The notes under the pieces: model-generated
Databases searched by the model: none
Seen by the model: only the letters and a program-made list of their open reading frames with translations
Told to the model about the DNA's origin: nothing
In this document: positions 1 through 8,456 of the stretch, piece by piece
How the letters are laid out: every line of letters starts with the position of its first letter
Position numbering within the stretch: position 1 is the first letter of the stretch
Assembly (NCBI GenBank): GCA_038207155.1
Contig: JBBRAB010000009.1
Span: forward strand, 62,001-126,000
Direction: 5' to 3'
Length of the DNA stretch: 64,000 bases
From: FEN-1139 sp038207155
Lineage (GTDB): Bacteria; Myxococcota_A; Polyangia; Polyangiales; Polyangiaceae
Translations under genes and position numbers: made by a program

Positions 1-1
1 T

Positions 2-424
2 GCGCGAATCGACACTGCCGACGAGGAGTTGAAGGTAGTGACCGGCTGGCGCAAGTGGCTCCCGCTCGCGCTCGGTGCTGTGGCTGGTCTTGCTGCGCTG
101 GCCGTGCTGGTGCTCGTCTGGCGCAAGAACAAGAAGCGACAGAAAGCCCTCGAGCATGGGCACCGGCGCGGGCTTCACTTGGGAGCAATCCCGGTCCGCT
201 TCGGGCCGGACGGACAACCCCTCAGCCTGAGCGAGTCCGAGGCGGCGGCAGCACTTGAGGCCGGAACGTCAAATCCTGCACTCCCCGAGAGTCAGAAACT
301 CGACGGTCCAGCTCTCCGGCTGCGCGCGCTTCAAATCGCCGGAGAGGATCCCGCTACGGCGGCCATCGTGATTCGTCGTTGGCTCAACGCTGCGACTGGC
401 GCCGCGGTTCCGGCACGAACTTAG
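2..424 (+). CDS. fliF: Flagellar MS-ring protein FliF, C-terminal part (5' end outside window)
   Basis: The frame is open from base 2, so this is the end of a gene that begins before the window; a TTG at 29 is not a convincing start. A hydrophobic stretch (about residues 20-40 of the visible part) followed by a basic KNKKR-type segment fits the second transmembrane helix of FliF. The last 25 residues, with a DPATAAIVIRRWL motif, match the FliF tail that binds FliG (DP....V..WL pattern). In the family FliF forms the inner-membrane MS ring on which the switch and export apparatus assemble. fliG follows after 15 bases, the usual order. The identification rests on this tail, the topology and the neighbour. 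Confidence 0.85.
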   Translation, partial: ARIDTADEELKVVTGWRKWLPLALGAVAGLAALAVLVLVWRKNKKRQKALEHGHRRGLHLGAIPVRFGPDGQPLSLSESEAAAALEAGTSNPALPESQKLDGPALRLRALQIAGEDPATAAIVIRRWLNAATGAAVPART

Positions 425-439
425 CATTGGCTACCTGAC

Positions 440-1417
440 GTGGAGCTAACGGGTCCCGAGAAAGCGGTCCTACTGCTGTTGTCCCTCGATGAGGCAGCCG
501 CAGCGCCGATCATCGCCGAACTCGAAATGGACGATCTGAGAAAGCTACGTGAAGTGGCTTCCCTCATGCGCGCCGTACCAGCGAGCGCGCTTGATTCCGT
601 CTATCGAGAGTTTCTAGATCGGTCGCAAGATGCCATTGCAGTCCCCAAGGGTGGGGTGCGCTACCTGCGCCGAGTGGCCCAGCGCGCCTTCGGGGAAGCC
701 AAGACCAACGAGATATTCGTGGACGGCCCGCACTCCGCGCTCGAACGCTTGGCAGCTGCCGACGACAGCGCGCTTGCAGCGGTGCTTGAGCGCGAGCACC
801 CGCAGATGGTGGCCGCGATTCTTTCCCAAATCCCCACCGAGAAGGCTGTGGCCGTCTTGCAGCAGCTGCCAGAGGAACTGCGACCCGCGATCCTCGAGCG
901 CTTGGGCAAGATGACGGAGGTTCCGGCGGGCTTGCTCGAGGAGATCGCGGCCACGCTCTCGGCCGAGCTACCTCAGGCGGGGTCAGAAGCCTTCGTTAGC
1001 GTCGACGGTGTCTCGAAGAGTGCTGCCCTGGTACGTCGCATGGATCGCGACGTTGGCGAGCAGTTGCTCGGTAGCCTCGCGGACGAAGATGCGGATCTCG
1101 CCACCGAAATCCGGCGCGCGATGTACACCTTCGAGGACCTCAGCCTGCTCGACGGCAAATCGCTTCGTGCGCTGCTGGAGTCGGTGCCTTCTGACAAGCT
1201 GGTGCTTGCGCTCAAGACTGCCAGCGACAAACTGAGAGAGCACATCTTCTCCAGCATGTCCAAGCGTGCTGCTGACCGTCTCAAGGAAGACCTGGAGATC
1301 CTTGGCGGAGTAAAGCTTGCAGATGTCGAGGCCGCTCAGCGCGAGATCGTGGAACAGGCCCTAATGCTCGCCGCCGAAGGCGTGATTTCGCTCGAGGACG
1401 ACCGTGGCATGGTATGA
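440..1417 (+). CDS. fliG: Flagellar motor switch protein FliG
   Basis: At 325 residues this is close to the usual FliG length (about 330-340). The N-terminal domain opens with GPEKAVLLLLSL, the middle domain carries the family EHPQ motif (EHPQMVAAIL), and the C-terminal domain shows the charged torque helix and the DVEAAQREIV segment typical of FliG. FliG joins the MS ring to FliM/FliN, interacts with the stator and sets rotation direction. One small departure is LGGVKL where many homologues have a GP pair. The start is GTG at 440; no earlier in-frame start fits between fliF and this gene. The 3' end overlaps fliH by 14 bases, which implies translational coupling. Confidence 0.97.
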   Translation: MELTGPEKAVLLLLSLDEAAAAPIIAELEMDDLRKLREVASLMRAVPASALDSVYREFLDRSQDAIAVPKGGVRYLRRVAQRAFGEAKTNEIFVDGPHSALERLAAADDSALAAVLEREHPQMVAAILSQIPTEKAVAVLQQLPEELRPAILERLGKMTEVPAGLLEEIAATLSAELPQAGSEAFVSVDGVSKSAALVRRMDRDVGEQLLGSLADEDADLATEIRRAMYTFEDLSLLDGKSLRALLESVPSDKLVLALKTASDKLREHIFSSMSKRAADRLKEDLEILGGVKLADVEAAQREIVEQALMLAAEGVISLEDDRGMV

Positions 1418-2192
1418 CCGAAACCCCAAGCGCCCTGGGGAAGCCGCCCCAGCGCACTTTGCTCACGTCAGCGCGGAGCGTAAGCTCCCGTCATGGCTCG
1501 CGCAGCCGATGCCGCATGAGCCGGTGGCACCGCCTGCCGCAGCGCACCTGCCGCGCGAGGCGCCTCCAGCAGAACCCCAGCGCGCTCGTCGCAGCGTTCC
1601 TCCGCCCCCCAGTGAGCGATTCTCTGGCGCCTCTGAGAGCCCGCGTTCCCACCATCCCTCCCGATATCCGTCTCGCACACCGTCGCGTCCCCCTTCACGC
1701 CCCGGGCTCTCGCCTCAGGAGCTCGAGGAGCTGATCGCAGAGCGCGCGAGCATGGAAACCGAAGCGCGACTGCGCGAGGGACAGCAAGCCGCCCTCGGAG
1801 ACGCGATCGAGGCGCTGGATCGGGCCCGCCGGGTGACGCTCTACGCTGGCGAGGCGCGCATCGTCGAGCTTGCGCTGCTGGTGGCGCGTCGCATCATCGC
1901 CCAAGAGGTGCGGGTGCGACCGATGATCGTGGCTGATCTGGTGCGCGAAGGGTTGGACGCGCTCGATGCCCGTGATCATGTCCGAGTGCATCTTGGGTCG
2001 GGCTTTGCCGAGGCGCAGTCCACGGTGCAGGACCAGCTCAAGACTCGAGGAATTGACCTAGAAATCCTGGTTGATCCGGGGCTCGAACCCTACGGCTGCA
2101 TCGTCGAGACCGACATTGGTCGCGTCGATGAGTCGATCGAATCGCGAGTCGCGGCCTTGTTTGAGGCGATTCTGAGCGAGGAGTCGGCGTGA
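1404..2192 (+). CDS. fliH: Flagellar export apparatus regulator FliH
   Basis: The 262-residue protein has a long Pro/Arg/Ser-rich N-terminal half (about residues 15-110), then a helical middle and a C-terminal domain with the pattern of FliH/YscL proteins (LALLVARRIIAQEV, then VHLGSGF and a DPGLEPYGCIVET segment). FliH binds and restrains the export ATPase FliI and links it to the C-ring. Position between fliG and fliI supports the call. The start is GTG at 1404, inside the end of fliG. The stop overlaps the GTG start of fliI by 4 bases. Confidence 0.9.
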   Translation: MAWYDRNPKRPGEAAPAHFAHVSAERKLPSWLAQPMPHEPVAPPAAAHLPREAPPAEPQRARRSVPPPPSERFSGASESPRSHHPSRYPSRTPSRPPSRPGLSPQELEELIAERASMETEARLREGQQAALGDAIEALDRARRVTLYAGEARIVELALLVARRIIAQEVRVRPMIVADLVREGLDALDARDHVRVHLGSGFAEAQSTVQDQLKTRGIDLEILVDPGLEPYGCIVETDIGRVDESIESRVAALFEAILSEESA

Positions 2193-3520
2193 ACATCGAC
2201 CAGGCCATCGCGCGCTGTCGCACTGTGCCCGTCCACGATCCCGAGGGCGTCGTGCTCGAGGTGGTTGGTCTGATCGTGGAAGTTGGCGGGCTGCGTGCGG
2301 CGGTTGGCGACACTCTGATCATTGAACCGCCGCTGGGCGATTCTGTCGAGATCGAGGTGATCGGCTTTCGAGATGCACGCCTGGTGACCACGCCGCTTGG
2401 TCCACTTTCGGGGATCCGTCAGGGCGCCAAAGTGCGCCACACTCATCGCGGTGCCGTTGTGGGAGCCGGAATGAGCCTGCTCGGTCGCATCGTGGACGCC
2501 TTCGGTCGTCCGATCGACGGCGGTCCGCCGATCGTCGCTGAGGGTCAATGGCCCGTACACGCGTCTCCTCCCCTGGCCTTCGCGCGTCGTCCGATCGATT
2601 CCCCCTTCGCCACCGGAATTCGGGCAATCGATGGGATTTTGCCGCTCGGCGTCGGCCAGCGCATGGGTATTTTTGCTGGTGCCGGCGTGGGAAAGAGCAC
2701 CTTGCTTGGCATGATTTGTCGCTCCTCCCAGGCGGACGTCAACGTCGTCGGGCTAATCGGTGAACGAGGACGTGAGCTCAATGACTTCATTCGAAATTCA
2801 CTCGGCCCCGAGGGGCTAGCCCGCAGCGTGATCGTGACGGCTACGAGTGATCAGCCCCCGTTGCTGCGTGCTCGCGGGGCAGAGTCCGCCACTGCCATCG
2901 CCGAATACTTTCGCGATCAAGGCAAGAGCGTGCTGCTCGTCATGGATTCCGTCACGCGCTTTGCGATGGCGATGCGTGAGGCGGCCCTAGCTGCCGGCGA
3001 GCCGCCGGCAACCAAGGGTTATCCTCCCAGCGTATTTGCAGCACTTCCCCGCTTGCTCGAGCGCGCGGGAACCAGCGGCGGGACGGGCACGATCACCGCG
3101 CTCTACACGGTGCTCGTCGAAGGTGACGACATGAGTGATCCGATCGCCGACGCCGTGCGCGGTATCCTGGACGGTCACATCGTGATGTCTCGCGAGCTCG
3201 CTGAAAAGGGGCACTACCCTGCGGTGGACGTGCTGCAGAGCATTTCGCGTTTGGCCCCGGAAATCGCCCCGGAAACCACACTTCGCCACGCCGGCTCCGT
3301 GCGCGAGCTGCTCTCGGCTTATCGCGAGGCGGCCGACCTGATTCAAGTGGGTGCCTATCAATCGGGCAGCGACCCTAGGGTTGAGCTGGCGCTCAAGGCC
3401 TTGCCCACCATCAATGGTTTTTTGCGCCAACGGGTCGACGAGCGGACCACGCTCGCCGAAACCCAGTCGCGTCTCCAACAAATCGCTCAGTTCTCTGAGG
3501 GTGGAACCAAGCTTCGATGA
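2189..3520 (+). CDS. fliI: Flagellum-specific export ATPase FliI
   Basis: This 443-residue F1-like ATPase energises flagellar type III export. A P-loop GAGVGKST lies at residues 164-171, a Walker B segment VLLVMDSVTR near residue 250, and family motifs GERGRE and GYPPSVFA follow. The N-terminal beta domain with LLGRIVDAFGRPID is typical of FliI/SctN. The start is GTG at 2189, overlapping the fliH stop (GTGA). The stop overlaps the ATG of fliJ in the same way. Its place beside fliH and fliJ identifies it as FliI rather than a virulence type III homologue. Confidence 0.97.
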   Translation: MNIDQAIARCRTVPVHDPEGVVLEVVGLIVEVGGLRAAVGDTLIIEPPLGDSVEIEVIGFRDARLVTTPLGPLSGIRQGAKVRHTHRGAVVGAGMSLLGRIVDAFGRPIDGGPPIVAEGQWPVHASPPLAFARRPIDSPFATGIRAIDGILPLGVGQRMGIFAGAGVGKSTLLGMICRSSQADVNVVGLIGERGRELNDFIRNSLGPEGLARSVIVTATSDQPPLLRARGAESATAIAEYFRDQGKSVLLVMDSVTRFAMAMREAALAAGEPPATKGYPPSVFAALPRLLERAGTSGGTGTITALYTVLVEGDDMSDPIADAVRGILDGHIVMSRELAEKGHYPAVDVLQSISRLAPEIAPETTLRHAGSVRELLSAYREAADLIQVGAYQSGSDPRVELALKALPTINGFLRQRVDERTTLAETQSRLQQIAQFSEGGTKLR

Positions 3521-3990
3521 ATCCGCGCCGCAAGAAGCTGCAGAAGATCATCGAGCTCCGCGAAAAGACGCTCGATGAGTGCAAGCTCGCTCTCAAGGCC
3601 ACCCAAGACGCGCAGCGTCAGGCTGAGGCCTTGGCCGAGGAGCAGCGGCGCCAAGTCTTGGCTGCCGAAGAGCATCGAGCCGGCCTGACGCGGGGCGTGG
3701 TCTCGCTGGATGCCTGGGTTCAGGGCGAACAGTGGCTGTCATCGCGCCGAACCAGCCTAGAGCTGGCCAAAGTCGCGGTCGCTCGAGCCGACCACGGAGT
3801 GTCGGCCGCGCGGGTGAGCGTGCTTGACGCTCGCACGGGGGTTCGCCGCATCGAAGTGCTGGAAGAGCGTCTCAAGACACAAGAGCTCAAGCGCGAAACC
3901 CGCCTCGAGCAGCGCTTTCTCGATGAGCTCTCGGCTCGTCAAGTCGAAGCTTTGACACGTCGAAGCGCGGAGCGAGTCAGCCGTGGATAG
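3517..3990 (+). CDS. fliJ: Flagellar export chaperone FliJ
   Basis: The 157-residue protein is almost wholly charged, Gln-rich and predicted helical, starting with RRKKLQKIIELREKT, which is the two-helix coiled-coil layout of FliJ. FliJ is the stalk-like component that contacts FliI and FlhA and escorts chaperones. Sequence conservation in this family is low, so length (FliJ is usually near 145-150 residues), coiled-coil character and position directly after fliI are the main grounds. The ATG overlaps the fliI stop by 4 bases; the 3' end overlaps the next gene by 8 bases. Confidence 0.88.
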   Translation: MNPRRKKLQKIIELREKTLDECKLALKATQDAQRQAEALAEEQRRQVLAAEEHRAGLTRGVVSLDAWVQGEQWLSSRRTSLELAKVAVARADHGVSAARVSVLDARTGVRRIEVLEERLKTQELKRETRLEQRFLDELSARQVEALTRRSAERVSRG

Positions 3991-4627
3991 CTCATCGACC
4001 TCCAACACGCGCTTTGGTCGCGCGGCTGCGGGCGCCGTCGAGCGCGCCCCGCGGGCCGAATCCGACGAACTTGAGGCATTTGCCGCCGAGATCGCCGGAA
4101 GTCTGGCGGCCGCGCAGGCGGCGCAGTGCAGGCCTCTGGCGTTTGGTGCTGAGGCGCCAGCAGGTTGGCAGGGGGGAGGCGGTGGGCTGACGGTCTTGCA
4201 TGATTCCACGAACCCCTCGGGGTTAACCGCTGGAAATGCTGAGACTTCTGGCCCATTGGCTGCTGGCGAAAGCCCGGAATTGCTCGACGAGAAACTACAA
4301 ATTCGCTTGGATGGCGGCAAGCTAGGCGAAATCGCCGTCGTGTTCGAACGCGACGAGCGTGGCCTCACGATGCAGCTCGCGGTCGAAAATGCCGAGGCAT
4401 TTGAGGCATTTAGCGCGGAGCGCGGGGCACTCGAGCAGGTGCTCGGCGGGCTCGGTCCAGGCCTGGCTCGAGTGACGCTCATCCGGATGGAAGGTTTCGG
4501 CACCAATCTTGCTCAACGAAGACTGGACCCTGACGAGAAGTCCCGCGGAGCCACCAGACAGAGTTCTGGGGAGTCAGCCGAGGCAGAGCGTCAGCGCAAG
4601 TCGCGTCGAGTGAACCTGATCGGATAG
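3983..4627 (+). CDS. fliK: FliK-like protein (hook-length control domain)
   Basis: The 214-residue product has a low-complexity, Ala/Gly-rich first 85 residues, then a compact domain (about 90-175) reading LQIRLDGGKLGEIAVVFER and later LEQVLGGLGPGLARV. That follows the FliK C-terminal (Flg_hook) pattern: a strand of L..L.P..LG.v.v.l and a helix of L...L..L...L...G. FliK measures hook length and switches export specificity in known flagella. The protein is much shorter than usual FliK (about 375 residues or more), leaving little room for a ruler region. Position between fliJ and flgD is the normal fliK site. The start is GTG at 3983 within the end of fliJ. Confidence 0.7.
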   Translation: MDSSSTSNTRFGRAAAGAVERAPRAESDELEAFAAEIAGSLAAAQAAQCRPLAFGAEAPAGWQGGGGGLTVLHDSTNPSGLTAGNAETSGPLAAGESPELLDEKLQIRLDGGKLGEIAVVFERDERGLTMQLAVENAEAFEAFSAERGALEQVLGGLGPGLARVTLIRMEGFGTNLAQRRLDPDEKSRGATRQSSGESAEAERQRKSRRVNLIG

Positions 4628-4632
4628 CAACC

Positions 4633-5322
4633 ATGGCAGACGTTACCTCAGCCACGAATGCGGCAGCCTCCCAAACCGGGTTCGGCATGCTCACGGGTTC
4701 CCAGAAGAATCTCGGAAAGAACGAGTTCATTAAGCTTCTGCTCGCGCAGATGAAAAACCAGGACCCGCTCAATCCGCAGGACAACTCTGCTTACGTTGCT
4801 CAGCTCGCGCAGTTCTCCTCGCTTGAACAGTCGATCGGTATGAATGATCGGCTCGATCAACTCGGAGTTCAGATGCGCGGGCAATCCAACTCAGATTCTA
4901 TCGGAATCGTCGGAAAATCAGCCACCGTCAAGGGTTCGATGGTGACGATCGATGGAACCGGCATGGCCACTCCCATCTCGTTCAATCTGGCCGGCGCAAC
5001 CGAAAAGACCACCGTCAAGATTCAAGACCAGAGCGGTGCCGTCGTGAAAACGATTGAGCTTGGCAAGCGCGCCGGAGGGTTCACCAGAATTAACTGGGAC
5101 ACCAAGAACATGGCAGGAAACCTGCAACCAGCAGGGACGTACAAGATCACTGTCAACGCCGCCAACGCGGGCGGCAGCCCGGTGGGTGTTGAACAGCAGT
5201 CCACTGGCATCGTCAAAGAAATCTCATTCGATAAGGGGTACCCCGTGTTGCTACTCGATAGTGGCCAGGCCTCCCCCATCTCAGATCTCCTACGGGTCGC
5301 ATCTCCACCGTTAGTCCCGTAG
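4633..5322 (+). CDS. flgD: Flagellar hook-capping protein FlgD
   Basis: The 229-residue protein begins with the FlgD signature: KNEFIKLLLAQMKNQDPLNP and then AQLAQFSSLEQ. The C-terminal half contains the beta-rich FlgD Ig/tudor-like region (VKIQDQSGAVVKTI and LQPAGTYKI). FlgD caps the growing hook so that FlgE subunits can fold in place. It lies 5 bases after the fliK-like gene and 49 bases before flgE, the standard hook module. Length is ordinary for the family. Confidence 0.95.
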   Translation: MADVTSATNAAASQTGFGMLTGSQKNLGKNEFIKLLLAQMKNQDPLNPQDNSAYVAQLAQFSSLEQSIGMNDRLDQLGVQMRGQSNSDSIGIVGKSATVKGSMVTIDGTGMATPISFNLAGATEKTTVKIQDQSGAVVKTIELGKRAGGFTRINWDTKNMAGNLQPAGTYKITVNAANAGGSPVGVEQQSTGIVKEISFDKGYPVLLLDSGQASPISDLLRVASPPLVP

Positions 5323-5371
5323 TTCGCAAGTAGCCCATAACCAAGAGCATCAAGACAGTTAGGAGGAATCA

Positions 5372-6682
5372 ATGGTTCTCAGAGCGATGTATTCAGGGGT
5401 CTCCGGCCTCCGTGCCGAGGGAGAAGCCCTCGGAGTGGTCGGTGACAACATTGCCAACATTAATACGGTTGGATTCAAGGCTCAGCGCGCGATCTTCCAA
5501 GACGTGCTCGGGCACTCGGTCCTCGCCGGAACTTCGTCGGCACTTCCAGGCTCAGGCGTGAAGGTTGGTGACATCCAACAGCTCTTTACGCAGGGGTCAT
5601 TAGCCAACACCGGTGTCTCCACCGACGTCGCTCTCAGCGGAGATGGATTCTTCGTGGTCAAGGGCACGACGAACGGAATTTCCGGGAATTTCTTCACAAG
5701 AGCGGGCCAGTTCACGGTCAACAAGGACGGCCAGCTTGTCAACCCGAACGGCATGCAAGTGCAGGGTTACGCGGCCAAGCCGGATGGAACATTTGACGCG
5801 AGCATCTCGGCGATCAAGGTCCCGACTGGCTCAATCCAGCCAAACGCCAGCACCAAGGCCTCATTCGTAGCCAATCTGGACTCCAGATCAGCGATCATGA
5901 ACGGTGGTGTCTTCGATCCGCTTCAACCTGGCACCTCCCAGAATTCCACGTCCACGATCACGGTTTACGACTCGCTCGGAAACTCGCACGCGTTGGACAT
6001 GCACTACACCAAGACGGCGGACAACGCGTGGACCTGGACGGCCACGATGAACAGCGTTGACCTCCTCGGTACAGCAGCTGCAGCAGCTCTTGTTCCGCCT
6101 AATCAGGATCAGGTCGTCGGCACCGGTGCCCTGACCTTCAACACAGACGGCTCCCTGCTGGCAGGCGGAGCCGGCACGGTCACCTTGCCGACCTTGGCAG
6201 GGGGCGCGGCGGCTGGTCAAGCGATCACCGTCAACCTCGGCACGGCGGGAGGTGGGATCGACGGTCTGACGCAGTATGGTTCTGGCAGTGCCACGTCTGC
6301 GCAGTCCCAAGATGGCTACTCTTCTGGAGACTTCTCCGGGGTCGCGATCGACGGACAAGGCATCATCCAGGGCCTTTACACCAACGGCCAGAAGCTAGCG
6401 ATTTCCCAGCTAGCGGTGGCCAAATTCCAGTCCAACGATGGACTTGGTCGCGCAGGTGAGAGCCTGTGGATCGACACGCGGGACAGCGGTCCCGCGGCAC
6501 TCGGAACGGCTGCGACCGGTGGTCGTGGTGCGGTGTCGGGTGGAGCGACTGAGAGTTCCAACGTGGACCTCGCGGAGGAGTTCGTTGGGCTGATTCAGCA
6601 TCAACGGGCCTTCTCGGCGAACTCAAAGACTATCTCCACGGCCGACGAGATGTTGCAGGAACTAATCAACATCAAGCGGTAA
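5372..6682 (+). CDS. flgE: Flagellar hook protein FlgE
   Basis: The 436-residue protein has the rod/hook family N-terminus (MYSGVSGL, then GDNIANINTVGFKAQR), the internal FlgE region (TVYDSLGNSHALDMHY) and a C-terminal segment ending VDLAEEFVGLI and DEMLQELINI, which form the D0 coiled coil. FlgE polymerises into the hook. A strong ribosome-binding sequence AGGAGGA sits 6 bases before the ATG, the best one in the cluster, which fits a structural protein made in quantity. Hook is about 400 residues in many bacteria, so length is normal. Confidence 0.97.
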   Translation: MVLRAMYSGVSGLRAEGEALGVVGDNIANINTVGFKAQRAIFQDVLGHSVLAGTSSALPGSGVKVGDIQQLFTQGSLANTGVSTDVALSGDGFFVVKGTTNGISGNFFTRAGQFTVNKDGQLVNPNGMQVQGYAAKPDGTFDASISAIKVPTGSIQPNASTKASFVANLDSRSAIMNGGVFDPLQPGTSQNSTSTITVYDSLGNSHALDMHYTKTADNAWTWTATMNSVDLLGTAAAAALVPPNQDQVVGTGALTFNTDGSLLAGGAGTVTLPTLAGGAAAGQAITVNLGTAGGGIDGLTQYGSGSATSAQSQDGYSSGDFSGVAIDGQGIIQGLYTNGQKLAISQLAVAKFQSNDGLGRAGESLWIDTRDSGPAALGTAATGGRGAVSGGATESSNVDLAEEFVGLIQHQRAFSANSKTISTADEMLQELINIKR

Positions 6683-6728
6683 TTGTGGTGATATGGTGTG
6701 TTGATGCTCGGGTTCAGTGAGGCTGTGA

Positions 6729-7286
6729 ATGGCTGAAGAACAAGCTAAAGAGCAGCCAAAGGTGGAGAAGTCGCGCAAGCGGCTCGTGGGTGTCCTAGTC
6801 ACCTCGGTCCTGATTGCAGGTGCCGGGGTGGCTGGGACGGTCCTCGGTCCTCGCCTGATGGCTAAACCCGCTGCGGCCGTCGCAGCGCATCCCGCCGAAG
6901 AACCTGCGGAGGAACACGCTGCCGCGGACGCTCAGGAGGAATCTGACGATTCCGAGGCCTCGTTAAATTCCAAACGGGAACCGACGAACCCCATGGCCTT
7001 CAATGCCATCGTCGTGGACGTGCGCGACAAGCGTCAGCAATCTCACCACATGAAGGTGGGGATCACCGTCGAACTCCCAGAGAAATTCACCAAGGAGGAG
7101 TTCGAGAAGTTCAGTCCACGCGGCCGCGAAGCCGCGATTGCCTACCTGCGGTCAAAAGATTTCGATGATTTGACCGATCCCAAGTCGTTTGAGCTCGTGC
7201 ATAAGGAGCTCAGCGTCGCGGTGATCAAGGCAATGGGTAAAAAGCACGTCTACCGAGTAGTGATTACCGACTACGTGGCGCAATGA
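6729..7286 (+). CDS. fliL: Flagellar basal-body-associated protein FliL
   Basis: The 185-residue protein has a charged N-terminus, one transmembrane helix (about residues 18-42), an acidic Ala/Glu linker (45-80) and a C-terminal domain with the FliL pattern: MAFNAIVVDVRD, then SPRGREAAIAYLRSK and a final VYRVVITDYVAQ. FliL encircles or stabilises the stator units and is anchored in the inner membrane. It lies between the hook gene and fliM as in many operons. Its stop overlaps the ATG of fliM by 4 bases (ATGA). Confidence 0.92.
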   Translation: MAEEQAKEQPKVEKSRKRLVGVLVTSVLIAGAGVAGTVLGPRLMAKPAAAVAAHPAEEPAEEHAAADAQEESDDSEASLNSKREPTNPMAFNAIVVDVRDKRQQSHHMKVGITVELPEKFTKEEFEKFSPRGREAAIAYLRSKDFDDLTDPKSFELVHKELSVAVIKAMGKKHVYRVVITDYVAQ

Positions 7287-8212
7287 GTGAAGCTCGCGAC
7301 TCCCTGACTCCCGGCGCAAGAGGACGTTCCCGCGCAATGAAGCGTGGCGACGGGGCCCTCCTGAGGCCGGTCGATCTGACGGGGAGGGAGCGACAGCTAC
7401 GGGCGGCCATGCAAGCCATGGCCCAGGTTGCGGCACGCTTCTCACGCGGTGCCAAGAGAACCTTGCCGTTTCTCGTACGTCACCGGTCGCGCTTAGTGCC
7501 CCAGCCCGTGAGCATCATCAATCCGGCCGAAGACGCGCCGGTTGCCACGGATGGGCCAAGCTTCGAAGTGATCCTAGAGGCAGAGGAACTCCCGGCCTGG
7601 GCCAGCCTATCCATGAGCGGTGTCGCTCTCAGGCTGATTCTTGAAGGCTCGCTTGGGGCGCGCACTCCAGGCACCGGAGAACTGGGACCCGAGCTGACGC
7701 TGGCGCAACGCGCGCTAATCGGGCGGGTTGCTCGTTCATTGGCTGAGGATTTTGCCCAGTCCGTAAAGGAAGAGGTGGGCCTCTCCTTCGCTATCGTCTC
7801 CTCGCATGGGCGCAGCGCAGACGAACCCATCGAACCGCCAGGTCCCGACGGCCTTCGCGTCGACTGCGTGTTCGAGAACATTCCTGGCGATGCCCTGATT
7901 AGCATTGCCGTCAGCGCAGAGGCTCTCGAGAGTGCCGCGCGCGAGCACGATGACGAAGCGCCTACGGCGGCCGATCCGCGTATGGCCGAAGCGCTGCGCG
8001 AGGTGCCTGTCGAGCTCGTCGCGGAGCTTGGCAGCGTGCGGATGGGTATCAGGGAAGTGCTCGCTCTTAAGGTCGGGCAGATCGTTCGCCTTGGGACTGC
8101 GGTTGACGATCCCGTCATCGTCAGTCTCGGCGGGATCTCAAAATTTGCAGGTCGTCCGGTGGTGTCACGCGGGCAGCTCTCGGTTGAAATCCGAGGGCGA
8201 TTAGAGGAATAG
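7283..8212 (+). CDS. fliM: Flagellar motor switch protein FliM, lacking the usual N-terminal CheY-binding motif
   Basis: The 309-residue protein has the FliM layout: an N-terminal segment with RPVDLTGRERQLR, a middle CheC-like domain (ASLSMSGVALRLILEGSLG) and a C-terminal SpoA domain (VPVELVAELGSVRMGIREVLALKVGQIVRLG). It forms the C-ring with FliG and FliN. The usual FliM start, a short acidic helix of the LSQxEIDxLL type that captures phospho-CheY, is not visible in the first 30 residues, which are instead Arg-rich. The ATG overlaps the fliL stop, so a missed upstream start is unlikely. Position (fliL-fliM-fliN) supports the call. Confidence 0.88.
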   Translation: MSEARDSLTPGARGRSRAMKRGDGALLRPVDLTGRERQLRAAMQAMAQVAARFSRGAKRTLPFLVRHRSRLVPQPVSIINPAEDAPVATDGPSFEVILEAEELPAWASLSMSGVALRLILEGSLGARTPGTGELGPELTLAQRALIGRVARSLAEDFAQSVKEEVGLSFAIVSSHGRSADEPIEPPGPDGLRVDCVFENIPGDALISIAVSAEALESAAREHDDEAPTAADPRMAEALREVPVELVAELGSVRMGIREVLALKVGQIVRLGTAVDDPVIVSLGGISKFAGRPVVSRGQLSVEIRGRLEE

Positions 8213-8456
8213 GCCATGGGTCGCTGGCAACGTACTCGCGTCCAGGAGGTCTCCCCGCGTCGCGCGGGGACGGGTGACCGCACGCCTCCCGGGTTGCCGT
8301 GGGTGGCTGGTAGCGGTTCGCGTCGACGGGGCACTCCACTGCTCGACTGGCGCGCACAACGGCGTACAGCCATTCTGCTTGAGCGCCTAGCGCGCAGCCT
8401 TTGGGTCATAACGGTCCTCGAACGACTCGGCACGGACCTTGTATTGACGGAAGCGC
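8213..8456 (+). other. Unexplained 244-base gap between fliM and fliN
   Basis: Almost every other junction in this cluster is an overlap or a few bases, so this gap stands out. An ATG three bases after the fliM stop opens a frame that runs through the gap and on into fliN in another phase. Its product is Arg-rich, shows no family signature, and its third-position bases are less GC-biased than the neighbours. The stretch could be a leader, a small gene, or the remnant of one. No hairpin or promoter could be supported. Confidence 0.35.
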
